A stretch of 64,000 nucleotides of DNA. Source: Flavobacterium foetidum. GTDB lineage: Bacteria; Bacteroidota; Bacteroidia; Flavobacteriales; Flavobacteriaceae. Location of the stretch: the NCBI RefSeq assembly GCF_004634245.1, contig NZ_SJTF01000016.1, forward strand, positions 59,606 through 123,605. Direction: 5' to 3'. Positions 51,465-60,040 of this stretch are shown piece after piece (position 1 is the stretch's first letter; the number at the start of each line of letters is the position of its first letter). Made by a program: the position numbers and the translations under genes. The notes beneath the pieces are model-generated. The model did not search any database. It was not told the origin of the DNA and saw only the letters and a program-made list of their open reading frames with translations.

Positions 51465-51584
51465 GAACCCTATAAGTAAACATAAAACTTTTGTATAATA
51501 ACAAACCCGACAGTTTCAAATCTGCCGGGTCTGTTTAGTAATAGATAGGTAGGATTAAATGAACTTATCTCATTTATGTGGTTT
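51465..51584. repeat. AAACCATATAAGT inverted repeat, copy 4 (degenerate)
   Basis: GAACCCTATAAGTAAACATA (from 51465) faces AAATGAACTTATCTCATTTATGTGGTTT (51557-51584), with several mismatches. It fills the space between the converging kmo and HerA-like genes, begins 10 bases after the kmo stop and encloses a terminator. Confidence 0.65.
51505..51536. terminator. Terminator after kmo
   Basis: ACCCGACAG (51505-51513) pairs with CTGCCGGGT (51522-51530), with one central mismatch, followed by a short T-rich stretch. Confidence 0.65.
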
Positions 51585-51588
51585 GTTT

Positions 51589-53109
51589 TTATTTGCTTTT
51601 CATAAATTTTGACAAAACCCCAAAAACTCCTCTTATAAAGGTAGCGCTCGTTACCACTTTTAAAACCGATTTGGTAACTACTTCTGTGGTGCTTGGTTCG
51701 GCTTTAGATGATCTGGTTGGTGCTTGTTGTTCTTGTTCTGCCGCGGTTTGAGTCGCTTCATCAATTTTTTTGGTAAGTATTTCATAAGCGCTTTCTCGAT
51801 CGATTTCTTCGCTGTATTTTTTTACCAGTTTAGATTTGCTGTTTATTTCTTCGATTTCAGAATCAGTCAAAATATCCATTCTGCTCTGAGGAGCACGCAT
51901 CATTGTAGCCACAAGAGGAGTTGGCACGCCTTTTTCGTTAAGAGCAGTTACGAGAGCTTCACCAATTCCTAGGCTTGTTAGCAATTCATCTGTTTTATAA
52001 TATTCAGAAGTTGGATAGTTGTCGGCTGTTTTCTTAATTGCCTGACGGTCATTTGCCGTAAAGGCTCTTAAAGCATGTTGTATTTTTAATCCCAATTGAG
52101 CCAGAACACCACTCGGAACGTCCATTGGGTTTTGTGTCACAAAATAAACACCCACGCCTTTAGAACGTATCAGTTTTACAATCGTTTCAATTTGTTCTAA
52201 CAAAGCTTTGCTGGCTTCATTAAAAATCAAATGAGCTTCGTCTATAAAAATCACTAATTCAGGTTGAGCTGCATCTCCTTTTTCAGGCATCTTTTGGTAG
52301 ATTTCCGCCAAAAGGCTTAACATAAAAGTAGAGAACAATTTTGGCTTATCTTGAATATCCGTCAAGCGGATGATATTGACGTAACCTTTGCCGTTTTCGT
52401 CAATTCGCATTAAATCGTCGGTTTCAAAAGACAATTCGCCAAAAAACAAATCACCGCCCTGTTGTTCAAGCTCAATGATTTTTCGCAAAATAGTGCCGGT
52501 TGTCGAAGTTGATATTTTACCGTAATTGGCCGTAATTTCTTCTTTGCCCTCTTCGGTAATATAGTTGATAACTTTTTTGATGTCTTTCAAATCCAGAAGG
52601 GGCATCTGTTTGTCATCACAATACTTAAAGATTACAGCAACAACGCCAGCCTGCGTGTCATTAAGGTCTAGAATTCTTGAAAACAGAACCGGTCCAAATT
52701 CCGAAACAGTAGCGCGGAGGCGCACTCCGTTTTGTTTTGACAAAGACATAAGCTCGACCGGAAAAGAAGATACATTATAAGGTATGTTTATTTTAGCATG
52801 GCGCTCAGTAATAAAACCCTCCTCTTTTCCTTTTTTTGCAATACCGCTAAAATCTCCTTTTATGTCCATCATCAGTACGGGAATTCCGGCATTAGACAAT
52901 TGCTCAGAAAACACCTGAATTGTTTTTGTTTTTCCCGTTCCGGTTGCTCCCGCAATAAGCCCGTGACGGTTGAGCGTTTTTAGCGGAATCCTTACAGGGG
53001 CTTGTGTCACGGCCTCACCATCTAAAATTGCACCGCCCAGGGTTATAGTATCGCCTTTGGCTGTATATCCATTGTTTATGTGCTCGATAAAATTATCTTT
53101 TTTATTCAT
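51589..53109 (-). CDS. DUF853 / HerA-like ATPase
   Basis: A 506-residue ATPase of the HerA/FtsK superfamily. Walker A is GATGTGKTKT near residue 55 and Walker B is LVIFIDEAHLIF near residue 290; YFVTQNPMDVPSGVLAQLG is a conserved sensor region. HerA proteins form hexamers that pump DNA, but the DUF853 branch has no established partner: there is no NurA nuclease here. The C-terminus is a low-complexity linker ending in a basic helix. The gene stands alone and converges on kmo. Confidence 0.9.
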   Translation of the reverse strand: MNKKDNFIEHINNGYTAKGDTITLGGAILDGEAVTQAPVRIPLKTLNRHGLIAGATGTGKTKTIQVFSEQLSNAGIPVLMMDIKGDFSGIAKKGKEEGFITERHAKINIPYNVSSFPVELMSLSKQNGVRLRATVSEFGPVLFSRILDLNDTQAGVVAVIFKYCDDKQMPLLDLKDIKKVINYITEEGKEEITANYGKISTSTTGTILRKIIELEQQGGDLFFGELSFETDDLMRIDENGKGYVNIIRLTDIQDKPKLFSTFMLSLLAEIYQKMPEKGDAAQPELVIFIDEAHLIFNEASKALLEQIETIVKLIRSKGVGVYFVTQNPMDVPSGVLAQLGLKIQHALRAFTANDRQAIKKTADNYPTSEYYKTDELLTSLGIGEALVTALNEKGVPTPLVATMMRAPQSRMDILTDSEIEEINSKSKLVKKYSEEIDRESAYEILTKKIDEATQTAAEQEQQAPTRSSKAEPSTTEVVTKSVLKVVTSATFIRGVFGVLSKFMKSK

Positions 53110-53491
53110 TTTTTTATTTGTAATTTAGATGATTATAAGATTATTGCTTGATTTTAGTGGTGTTTTTATGTGGTTTTTTTTAGTAAGAAAAAGCCTTTTT
53201 TGATTGAAAAATTAATAAAAAAAAAATTCTCAGCTTTTTAAGAAGATATCAATGGAATCTTTGAATATTTACTAAAACGTTGTAATTTTTCTAATTATCG
53301 TCCTTTTTTTTGTTTTATCTAAAAAATGATGTCGGCAATTTAATGAGATATTTTTTAAATTGAAGTTAAATTTCGGTCAATTAAATTAAAAAAAGTTTTT
53401 TTATTTAAACTAAACGTATAAATTTGCTCCTCTACAAGTTAAATATAACTAAAAAATAAAAATTATTTAAAACTATTAAAATTTAAAAAAA
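53110..53491. promoter_or_regulatory. Divergent control region of the exbB operon
   Basis: The 382-base AT-rich gap separates the HerA-like gene from exbB. A perfect -7 box TAAATTTG is at 53419-53426, about 65 bases before exbB, but the upstream element is a T-run rather than a clear TTTG. No Fur-like palindrome, hairpin or repeat family was recognised. Confidence 0.5.
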
Positions 53492-54316
53492 ATGGCAAAC
53501 GTTAAAGTTAAAAAAGAGAGCACTTCAAATGGGGGAGGAATGATTACAGGGATCATTATTGTAGCGTGTATCTTAGTTGGGTTTATAATTTGGAAATTCG
53601 TGATGGGTTCTCCTGCTAACTTTGAAGGTGGGAATCCGGAAACAGGTCACCCAATCAATACTTTAGGGATGGTATATAAAGGAGGTTTCATTGTACCAGC
53701 ATTATTAGGTATGTTTTTAATGGTTGTTGTTTTTTCTATCGAAAGATTTATCGTTATCTCTAAAGCTGCTGGAAAAGCAAATTTAGATACATTCATGAAA
53801 AATGTTCAAGGAAGCATTAAAGAAGGAAACATCGAAGCTGCTATCGCTTCTTGCGACAAACAACAAGGTTCTGTTGCAAATGCAATTAAATCTGCTTTAA
53901 TTAAATATCAGGATGTTAAAAAAGAAGGATTCAATAGTGAAGAAGCTTCTGAAGTAATCCACAAAGAAATCGAAGAGGCAACTTCATTAGAAATGCCAAT
54001 GTTAGAGAAAAACATGACTATTATCTCTACTTTAGTATCTTTAGGTACATTAGGAGGATTATTAGGAACTGTATCAGGTATGATTAAAGCGTTTGGTGCG
54101 TTAGCTTCTGCTGGTACTCCAGACCAAGCTGCTCTTGCAACAGGTATCTCTGAGGCGCTTATCAACACTGCAACAGGTATCTCTACTTCTGTATTAGCGA
54201 TTATCTCTTACAACTTCTTTACTGCTAAAATTGACGATTTAACTTACTCTATCGATGAGGCTGGTACTACTATCGTTAATACTTACAGAAAATTCAGAGG
54301 AAGCTTAAGACAATAA
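53492..54316 (+). CDS. exbB: ExbB/TolQ/MotA-type proton channel protein
   Basis: A 274-residue inner-membrane protein that with ExbD turns the proton gradient into force on TonB. After an N-terminal helix (MITGIIIVACILVGFIIWKF) come a second near residue 65-85, and the conserved channel pair near 170-195 (ISTLVSLGTLGGLLGTVSGMI) and 215-245 (ISEALINTATGISTSVLAII). An extra N-terminal helix is typical of Bacteroidota ExbB. It is the first gene of the TonB operon. Confidence 0.95.
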   Translation: MANVKVKKESTSNGGGMITGIIIVACILVGFIIWKFVMGSPANFEGGNPETGHPINTLGMVYKGGFIVPALLGMFLMVVVFSIERFIVISKAAGKANLDTFMKNVQGSIKEGNIEAAIASCDKQQGSVANAIKSALIKYQDVKKEGFNSEEASEVIHKEIEEATSLEMPMLEKNMTIISTLVSLGTLGGLLGTVSGMIKAFGALASAGTPDQAALATGISEALINTATGISTSVLAIISYNFFTAKIDDLTYSIDEAGTTIVNTYRKFRGSLRQ

Positions 54317-54320
54317 TTAA

Positions 54321-54342
54321 TTTTTGATAGTACTATCAAAAA
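54321..54342. other. Perfect 22-base palindrome between exbB and exbD
   Basis: TTTTTGATAG, TA, CTATCAAAAA forms a perfect palindrome right after the exbB stop. As RNA it is a hairpin followed by A rather than T, so weak as a terminator. It may be an mRNA processing or stability element that sets ExbB:ExbD ratios. Confidence 0.55.
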
Positions 54343-54358
54343 AATAAAATAAAAGATA

Positions 54359-54976
54359 ATGGCTAAAATAAAAATGAAAAAAAAGTCTACATCGACAGAT
54401 ATGACTGCGATGTGTGATGTTGCATTCCTTTTGCTAACGTTCTTTATTTTGACCGCTACTGCTAAAGTGCCAGAGGCACTTCCTGTAGACACGCCATCAT
54501 CTACTGTACAAAGTAAATTACCAGATTCTGATTTGGCAATTATTACAGTAGGTAAAGGAAAAGTGTTTTTTGACATCAAAGGTAGAGAGACTCGTAAAAA
54601 GACTCTTGAAGGTATGGGTGCTAAATACGGTCTGACTTTTACTGAGGACGAACAAAACAAATTTGCATTAATGGATGATTTTGGTGTGCCGATTACAGGT
54701 TTAAAGTCAATCATTGAAATGAAAGCAGCGGACAGAACCAAAGCAAATCAAGGTGGAATTCCAATCGATTCATTAGATAACCAATTAAAAGATTGGCTTC
54801 TTATTTCGAGAAGAGCAACTATTGACCTGAGCGGAGGAACAAAAGAATTGCAGATTGCAATTAAAGGAGACGCTAAAGAAGAATATCCAAGAATTAAAAA
54901 AATTATGGATATTTTGCAAGATCAAAAAATCAATTCCTTTAACTTAGTTACAGGTATGAGAGGAAAAGACTTTTAA
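54359..54976 (+). CDS. exbD: ExbD/TolR biopolymer transport protein 1
   Basis: A 205-residue protein with a short cytosolic start, one membrane helix (MCDVAFLLLTFFILTATAKV) that contains the conserved proton-carrying aspartate, and a periplasmic domain. The periplasmic part is longer than in E. coli ExbD (about 140 residues in total there), as is common in Bacteroidota. It forms part of the ExbB5-ExbD2 motor. Confidence 0.93.
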   Translation: MAKIKMKKKSTSTDMTAMCDVAFLLLTFFILTATAKVPEALPVDTPSSTVQSKLPDSDLAIITVGKGKVFFDIKGRETRKKTLEGMGAKYGLTFTEDEQNKFALMDDFGVPITGLKSIIEMKAADRTKANQGGIPIDSLDNQLKDWLLISRRATIDLSGGTKELQIAIKGDAKEEYPRIKKIMDILQDQKINSFNLVTGMRGKDF

Positions 54977-54995
54977 CTAAAAAATATACACTAAA

Positions 54996-55556
54996 ATGGC
55001 TGAATTAAATACCGGCGACGGTGGTGGTGGCAAAAACGGTGGTAAAGTAAGAAGTAAAAAGCAAAGCTCTAAAGTCGATTTAACGGCAATGGTGGATTTG
55101 GCTTTCTTATTGATCACGTTCTTTATGTTGACTACTTCGCTGTCAAAGCCTCAATCGATGGATTTGTCTTTGCCTGATAAGAATCCTGACGAGACAAAAA
55201 AAGATGAAACGAAGGTAGATGAGAATCGTACAATGACGGTAATGCTTAAAGCTGACAATAAAATGACATATTATATGGGATTGTTGGAAGCTCCAAAAGT
55301 AGGACCTAAAGATATTGCTTATGGTAAAGACGGTATCCGTAGAGAATTGTTAAAACAAAAACAAAATGTTTTGGCTTATTCTGCAGCTAAAGGCAATCCA
55401 GGAAAAGGAATAATCGTAATTATCAAACCAACAAAAAAATCAAATTATCGTAATTTGGTAGACATTTTGGATGAAATGGCGATTACTGGAGTAGATACTT
55501 ATGCGATTGTTCCTGAATTTACACCAGAGGAAACAAAATTGGCGGAGAAAAACTAA
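54996..55556 (+). CDS. exbD: ExbD/TolR biopolymer transport protein 2
   Basis: A 186-residue second ExbD with a glycine-rich start (NTGDGGGGKNGGK) and the membrane helix MVDLAFLLITFFMLTTSL, again with the conserved aspartate. The periplasmic domain differs from that of the first copy, so the motor may use an ExbD heterodimer. It lies 19 bases after the first exbD and 36 before tonB. Confidence 0.93.
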   Translation: MAELNTGDGGGGKNGGKVRSKKQSSKVDLTAMVDLAFLLITFFMLTTSLSKPQSMDLSLPDKNPDETKKDETKVDENRTMTVMLKADNKMTYYMGLLEAPKVGPKDIAYGKDGIRRELLKQKQNVLAYSAAKGNPGKGIIVIIKPTKKSNYRNLVDILDEMAITGVDTYAIVPEFTPEETKLAEKN

Positions 55557-55592
55557 GAGTAGTCTTAATTTGCCAACTAAAAATCAAGAGAT

Positions 55593-56393
55593 ATGAAATT
55601 AGATATTATAAAAAATCAGTGGCTTGATATCGTATTCGAAGGACGTAATAAGATATATGGTGCATATGAACTGAGAAAGTCAAACGGAAAAACTACTGTG
55701 AAAGCATTAGTTATCGGTTCGATTATCTTTAGCTTTGCAATTGCAGCTCCTCTTATTGCAAGTCTTTTGCCAGAATCTACTGAAGTAGAAGAGAACAAGG
55801 ATATTAAGATTGCAACGGTAAAATTACCTCCTAAAAAAGAGGAAATTAAACCAAATCAACCACCACCGCCACCGCCACCACCAAAAGTGGATCAGGTAAA
55901 ATTCGTAAAACCTGTGGTTGCGAAGGCTGAGGAAGTTACTGAAGATCCACCAAAAATTGTGGATTTGAAAGACAAAAAAGTTGGTGATCAAACTATCAAA
56001 GGAGACCCGGATGCAGTTTTAACTGTAGATGAACCAGTAGGTACAGGGCCAGTTTCTCAAGTAGTAGAAGAAGATAACCAAGTATATAACACAGCTGGTA
56101 TCGAGGTAAAACCAGATTTCCCTGGAGGAATTGAGAAATTCTACAAATTCGTAGGAAATAACTACAAAACTCCAGAAGAAGAAGGTTTAAAAGGTAAAGT
56201 TTACGTTACGTTTGTAGTTGAAAAAGACGGTTCATTAACCGACATTAAAGTTTTAAGGGATATCGGTTACGGTACGGGAGCAGAAGCAATTCGTGTTCTT
56301 AAAAAATGTCCAAAATGGACTCCCGGCGAGCAAAATGGTAAAAAAGTTAGGGTTCTTTACTCTCTGCCTATTACTATTCAATCTGCAGAATAA
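55593..56393 (+). CDS. tonB: Energy transducer TonB
   Basis: A 266-residue protein with one membrane helix (about 36-58), a proline-rich spacer with eight prolines in a row (QPPPPPPPPKVDQV) and the C-terminal TonB domain (about 165-264, GKVYVTFVVEKDGSLTDIKVL, CPKWTPGEQNGKKVRV). The N-terminal IKNQWLDIVFEGRNKIYGAYELRK is typical of Bacteroidota TonB. Residues 138-149, DPDAVLTVDEPV, recur exactly in the VIT protein at 19495. The stop overlaps the next start by one base. Confidence 0.93.
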   Translation: MKLDIIKNQWLDIVFEGRNKIYGAYELRKSNGKTTVKALVIGSIIFSFAIAAPLIASLLPESTEVEENKDIKIATVKLPPKKEEIKPNQPPPPPPPPKVDQVKFVKPVVAKAEEVTEDPPKIVDLKDKKVGDQTIKGDPDAVLTVDEPVGTGPVSQVVEEDNQVYNTAGIEVKPDFPGGIEKFYKFVGNNYKTPEEEGLKGKVYVTFVVEKDGSLTDIKVLRDIGYGTGAEAIRVLKKCPKWTPGEQNGKKVRVLYSLPITIQSAE

Positions 56394-56620
56394 TGTTAAA
56401 AGATATGCTTAATAATATTCAGAAGAAATCGCTCAAAGAGCGATTTCTTCTTGTTTTAGGAATACTGTTTTTTTTGATTTATCTTGTACTCGGTTTAATG
56501 ATTATGTTTTGGGAAAAGCTTCCTCTTAACATGGAACCAAAATACAGATATGCTTTCGGCATTCTGCTGATTGTTTATTCAGGAATACGATTTTTGAGAT
56601 TAATTAATTCTAAGGACTAA
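56393..56620 (+). CDS. Small two-helix membrane protein downstream of tonB
   Basis: A 75-residue protein with two membrane helices (FLLVLGILFFLIYLVLGLMIMF and YAFGILLIVYSGIRFL). It is coupled to tonB by a one-base overlap and precedes the PstS-like gene by 5 bases. It has no known function; homologues occupy the same place in related TonB clusters as far as I recall. Its first codons contain a perfect 12-base-stem hairpin (56423-56449). Confidence 0.8.
   Translation: MLKDMLNNIQKKSLKERFLLVLGILFFLIYLVLGLMIMFWEKLPLNMEPKYRYAFGILLIVYSGIRFLRLINSKD
56423..56449 (+). other. Strong hairpin inside the coding region after tonB
   Basis: AAGAAATCGCTC (56423-56434) and GAGCGATTTCTT (56438-56449) are exact reverse complements with a 3-base loop, followed by CTTGTTTT. 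It resembles a weak intrinsic terminator placed 30 bases into the gene that follows tonB. Confidence 0.7.
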
Positions 56621-56625
56621 TAAGT

Positions 56626-57549
56626 ATGTTTAAATATAGTAAGGCGATAGTTTTGATAGTTTTTGTCTTTTTGTTTGCAATGTGTAACCAAAAAAGCAAG
56701 AATGAAACTGGAAATGAAACCATTTTAAAAGGAGCAATTGATGTTACTGTTGACGAAACCGTAAAACCAATTGTGGATGATCAGGTTGCTGTTTTTGAAG
56801 GAACTTACTATGATGCAAAAATCAGCATAAAACCTAAATCTGAAGCTGAAGTTATAAATGATCTGCTCAATCAAAAGACTAAGGTTGTGGTTACTGCAAG
56901 AGACTTAACTAAGGAAGAGCTGGAAAGATTTGAAAAACTGAAGATCAAACCAAGGGTTACGCCTTTTGCTAAAGATGCGGTAGCTTTAATTTCAAGCAAA
57001 AGCAATAATGATACTTTAATTGCGTTGAAAACTGTGGTTGATTTCATGCAAGGCAAGTCGGATTCAAGAATTAAAGGTTTGGTTTTTGATAATCCAAACT
57101 CAAGTACAGTCCGATACATGAAAGAATTGGCCAAGGTAAAAGATATTCCGAGTACTGGCGTTTTTTCATTCAAAACAAATGATGAAGTAATTAAGTTTGT
57201 TTCAGAAAATGAGGGAATGATTGGTATTGTTGGCGTAAACTGGCTTTCACAGCCTTCGGCCAATATGGCGGATATTATTAAGAAAATAAATGTTTTAAGC
57301 GTTAAAGGCTTAAACGACAACACCTATTACAGTCCGACTCAAAATGATCTGGCAGAAGAGAAATATCCTTTGGCACGTGATTTGTTTATCATTAACTGTC
57401 AAGGCTATACAGGATTGGGTATGGGATTCTCTTCGTTTATTGCTGGAGAGATAGGACAAAGAATAGTTCTTAAGTCAGGACTGTTGCCTTATAAAGTGCC
57501 TAGCAGAAAACTTAAGATTAGAAACGAAATTATAAAGGTTAAAGAATAA
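56626..57549 (+). CDS. PstS-like phosphate-binding lipoprotein
   Basis: A 307-residue periplasmic-binding protein. The lipobox LFAMC places the lipidated Cys at residue 20. The fold matches PstS-type proteins (LKGAIDVTVDETVKPIVDDQ, VVVTARDLTKEEL, FAKDAVALISSKSN, VFDNPNSSTVRYMKEL). There is no phosphate ABC permease here, so in this TonB-cluster setting its ligand and partner are uncertain. It lies between a small membrane protein and a TPR protein in the same operon. Confidence 0.85.
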   Translation: MFKYSKAIVLIVFVFLFAMCNQKSKNETGNETILKGAIDVTVDETVKPIVDDQVAVFEGTYYDAKISIKPKSEAEVINDLLNQKTKVVVTARDLTKEELERFEKLKIKPRVTPFAKDAVALISSKSNNDTLIALKTVVDFMQGKSDSRIKGLVFDNPNSSTVRYMKELAKVKDIPSTGVFSFKTNDEVIKFVSENEGMIGIVGVNWLSQPSANMADIIKKINVLSVKGLNDNTYYSPTQNDLAEEKYPLARDLFIINCQGYTGLGMGFSSFIAGEIGQRIVLKSGLLPYKVPSRKLKIRNEIIKVKE

Positions 57550-57565
57550 TTAATTATTATAGAAG

Positions 57566-59233
57566 ATGAATAAATTTAAAATTTTTAGTCTTGCCTTAGC
57601 TGCGTCAGCTACTGTAGCACAAGCGCAAGACATCAATCAAGCAAAAAAAGCAATTGATGCTGAACAATTCGAAAAAGCAAAGACGCTTCTTAAATCAATC
57701 ATCAAAGCAAAACCTTCTGATGGTGAGGCAAATTTTGTTTTAGGAACTGTTTATCTAAATCAATCTGTAGCTGATTCTGCGAAAATTTATTTCGATAATG
57801 GATTACAGGCATCAGACAAAAAGAATTTAAACTATATTGGTTTAGGACAATTAGATCTAGATGCGAAAAATACAGCTGCAGCTCAAGCTAATTTTACTTT
57901 AGCGACAAAAGATATGAAGCGTAAAGATGTAAATGAATTTATTTACATCGGTAGAGCTTATATGAACTCTGAAAATCCAGATTACAAAAATGCGATTGCA
58001 GTTTTACAGCGCGCATTGGCTGTTGAGCCGCAAAATGCTCAAGCACTTTTAGCTATAGGAGATGCTTACTTCGGAGCAAACAATCAAAACGATGCTTATA
58101 AAGCGTACCGTGATGCGTTTGCCGCTGACAATACTTTGTTAAGAGCCAAAATGCAATCTGGTGTTTTATTGAAGAATGCTAAATCTTATGATGAGGCAAT
58201 TAAATCGTTTAATGAAGTTATCGCTTTAGATGCTAACTATGGACCTGTCTACAGAGAGCTTGCTGAAACGTATTACAAGTGGGCAAGAAACAAGCCTTCT
58301 ACCTCGAAAGTTAATTTGCAGAATGCAATTACAAATTATGAGAAGTATTTAAGTTTAACAGATTACTCTCTTGATTCAAAAATGCGTCACGCAGATTTCT
58401 TGGTTTTAGTAAAAGATTACAAAAACTTAGAAGTTGTTGCCAACAAAATGATTGCTCAGGATAAAGTTAACCCTAGAATCTTCAGATATTTAGGTTATGC
58501 TGCTTACGAAAACGGAAATGTTGATGTAGCTATAAAGTCTATTGAAGATTACATGAAAGCGCCAGGAAATAAAGTAATTGGAAGAGATTACTTGTATTTA
58601 GGTCTTGCAAAAATTAAAAAAGGAACAGCTGCAGACGGTACTGTAGAGCAAGCTGCTTTTGATGCTGGTGTTGCAGATATTAAAAAAGGAGTTGAAATGG
58701 ATCCTCTAATTGCTGAGGAATTAGCTGATTTTGGTAAAGCTTTGTTTGGTAAAAAACAATATGCTCAAGCGGCAGCTATCTTTGAGATTGGAACTAGCAA
58801 CAAAGAATCTAAAAATTATCTAGATGATTCTGTTTACTACGGAATTTCTATTTATTATGGTAATGCAGGAAAAACTGCTGAAACTCGTGATAAAGCTGCT
58901 TTAGAGGCTGCTGATGCTACTTTTGATAAAATCTTAGTTGCTTCTCCTACATATGATGAGGCTTATCTTTACAAAGGAAGAATCAACAGTTTGTTGGATA
59001 AAGACGATTTAATTATCAAAAACTACGAGGAATATGTTGCTAAAACTACTGCAAAAGGCGCAGAAGAATTGGCTAAACCTGCTACAGTAAAAAAAATAGT
59101 TGAGTCTTACAATTCAATCGCAGCGGCTTATGCCAATACAGACAAAGCTAAAGCAATTGAGTATTTCAATAAAACTTTAGTTTTAGACCCTGCTAATACT
59201 TATGCAGCACAATCTTTAAAATCTTTAAAATAA
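57566..59233 (+). CDS. Exported tetratricopeptide repeat protein of the TonB cluster
   Basis: A 555-residue periplasmic protein (signal peptide ending VAQAQ near residue 20) made almost entirely of tetratricopeptide repeats (FVLGTVYLNQSVADSAKIYF, ALLAIGDAYFGANNQNDAYK, IFRYLGYAAYENGNVDVAI). It is the last gene of the exbB operon. TPR proteins in this position are common in Bacteroidota and may organise TonB or its receptors, which is inference. A strong terminator follows. Confidence 0.9.
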   Translation: MNKFKIFSLALAASATVAQAQDINQAKKAIDAEQFEKAKTLLKSIIKAKPSDGEANFVLGTVYLNQSVADSAKIYFDNGLQASDKKNLNYIGLGQLDLDAKNTAAAQANFTLATKDMKRKDVNEFIYIGRAYMNSENPDYKNAIAVLQRALAVEPQNAQALLAIGDAYFGANNQNDAYKAYRDAFAADNTLLRAKMQSGVLLKNAKSYDEAIKSFNEVIALDANYGPVYRELAETYYKWARNKPSTSKVNLQNAITNYEKYLSLTDYSLDSKMRHADFLVLVKDYKNLEVVANKMIAQDKVNPRIFRYLGYAAYENGNVDVAIKSIEDYMKAPGNKVIGRDYLYLGLAKIKKGTAADGTVEQAAFDAGVADIKKGVEMDPLIAEELADFGKALFGKKQYAQAAAIFEIGTSNKESKNYLDDSVYYGISIYYGNAGKTAETRDKAALEAADATFDKILVASPTYDEAYLYKGRINSLLDKDDLIIKNYEEYVAKTTAKGAEELAKPATVKKIVESYNSIAAAYANTDKAKAIEYFNKTLVLDPANTYAAQSLKSLK

Positions 59234-59257
59234 TTTAGATTTTTAAGTAATATAAAG

Positions 59258-59290
59258 AAACCGGTAGTTCAAAAAACTACCGGTTTTTTT
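59258..59290 (+). terminator. Terminator of the TonB operon
   Basis: AAACCGGTAGTT pairs with AACTACCGGTTT across a short A-loop, followed by a run of T. Confidence 0.9.
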
Positions 59291-59320
59291 GTTCCGTATT
59301 TTATTGACTATCTTTGCACT
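59288..59320 (+). promoter_or_regulatory. Promoter of queE
   Basis: TTTG (59288-59291), 17 bases, then TATCTTTG (59309-59316). The block TTGACTATCTTTGCACT is identical to the one before the DUF3109 gene. The start codon at 59334 is about 12 bases after the predicted transcription start. Confidence 0.65.
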
Positions 59321-59333
59321 TTAAAATGAAGTA

Positions 59334-59966
59334 ATGTTATCAAAAGAAATACAATTAGAAGTAAATAAAGGAGCTATGCTTCCTTTGATGGAAGAATTTT
59401 ACACCATTCAAGGAGAAGGTTCGCATACGGGAAGAGCTGCTTATTTTATTAGAATTGGAGGATGTGATGTTGGGTGTCACTGGTGTGATGTGAAAGAAAG
59501 CTGGAATGCTGAGATTCATCCACCAACAAGTATTGATTTAATTGTCGAAAACGCTGCTAAATATGCCGATACGGTTGTTGTGACAGGAGGAGAGCCTTTG
59601 TCTTGGGATATGACGCTTTTAACAAATAGATTGAAGGAGAAAAACCTTAAAGTGCATATTGAGACTTCTGGTGCTTTTGAATTATCAGGTATCTGGGATT
59701 GGATTTGTCTTTCTCCCAAAAAGAACAAATTACCTACTCAAACAGTTTATGATAATGCGGACGAGTTAAAAGTGATTATTTATAATAAACATGATTTTAT
59801 ATTTGCTGAGGAACAGGCAGAATTAGTAAATGATAATGCTATTTTGTTTTTACAGCCAGAATGGAGTAAAAAAGAAGAAATGACACCGCTCATTGTAGAT
59901 TATGTTATGAATAATCCGAAATGGAGGGTTTCGCTCCAGACTCATAAATATTTGAATATACCTTAA
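59334..59966 (+). CDS. queE: 7-carboxy-7-deazaguanine synthase
   Basis: A 210-residue radical SAM enzyme that makes 7-carboxy-7-deazaguanine from 6-carboxytetrahydropterin in queuosine synthesis. The cluster cysteines are C44, C48 and C51 (GGCDVGCHWCDVK, CxxxCxxC). YTIQGEGSHTGRAAYFIR and TGGEPLSWD are typical. The length is that of the short QueE type. A later queuosine gene, queA, is at 32978. It ends at a bidirectional terminator. Confidence 0.95.
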   Translation: MLSKEIQLEVNKGAMLPLMEEFYTIQGEGSHTGRAAYFIRIGGCDVGCHWCDVKESWNAEIHPPTSIDLIVENAAKYADTVVVTGGEPLSWDMTLLTNRLKEKNLKVHIETSGAFELSGIWDWICLSPKKNKLPTQTVYDNADELKVIIYNKHDFIFAEEQAELVNDNAILFLQPEWSKKEEMTPLIVDYVMNNPKWRVSLQTHKYLNIP

Positions 59967-59969
59967 GAC

Positions 59970-59999
59970 AAAAAATCTCTTCACGTGAAGAGATTTTTT
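59970..59999. terminator. Bidirectional terminator
   Basis: A 30-base perfect palindrome, AAAAAATCTCTTCAC and its complement, four bases after the queE stop, serves both converging genes. Confidence 0.9.
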
Positions 60000-60040
60000 G
60001 TTTCAATAAGAAACAGCTGTGTAAAAAGTAATCAGATTAT

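Noticed and set aside
51589..53109. HerA-type anti-phage defence module
   Set aside because: No NurA, Sir2 or DUF4297 partner lies next to the ATPase; the protein is of the widespread DUF853 branch and stands alone.
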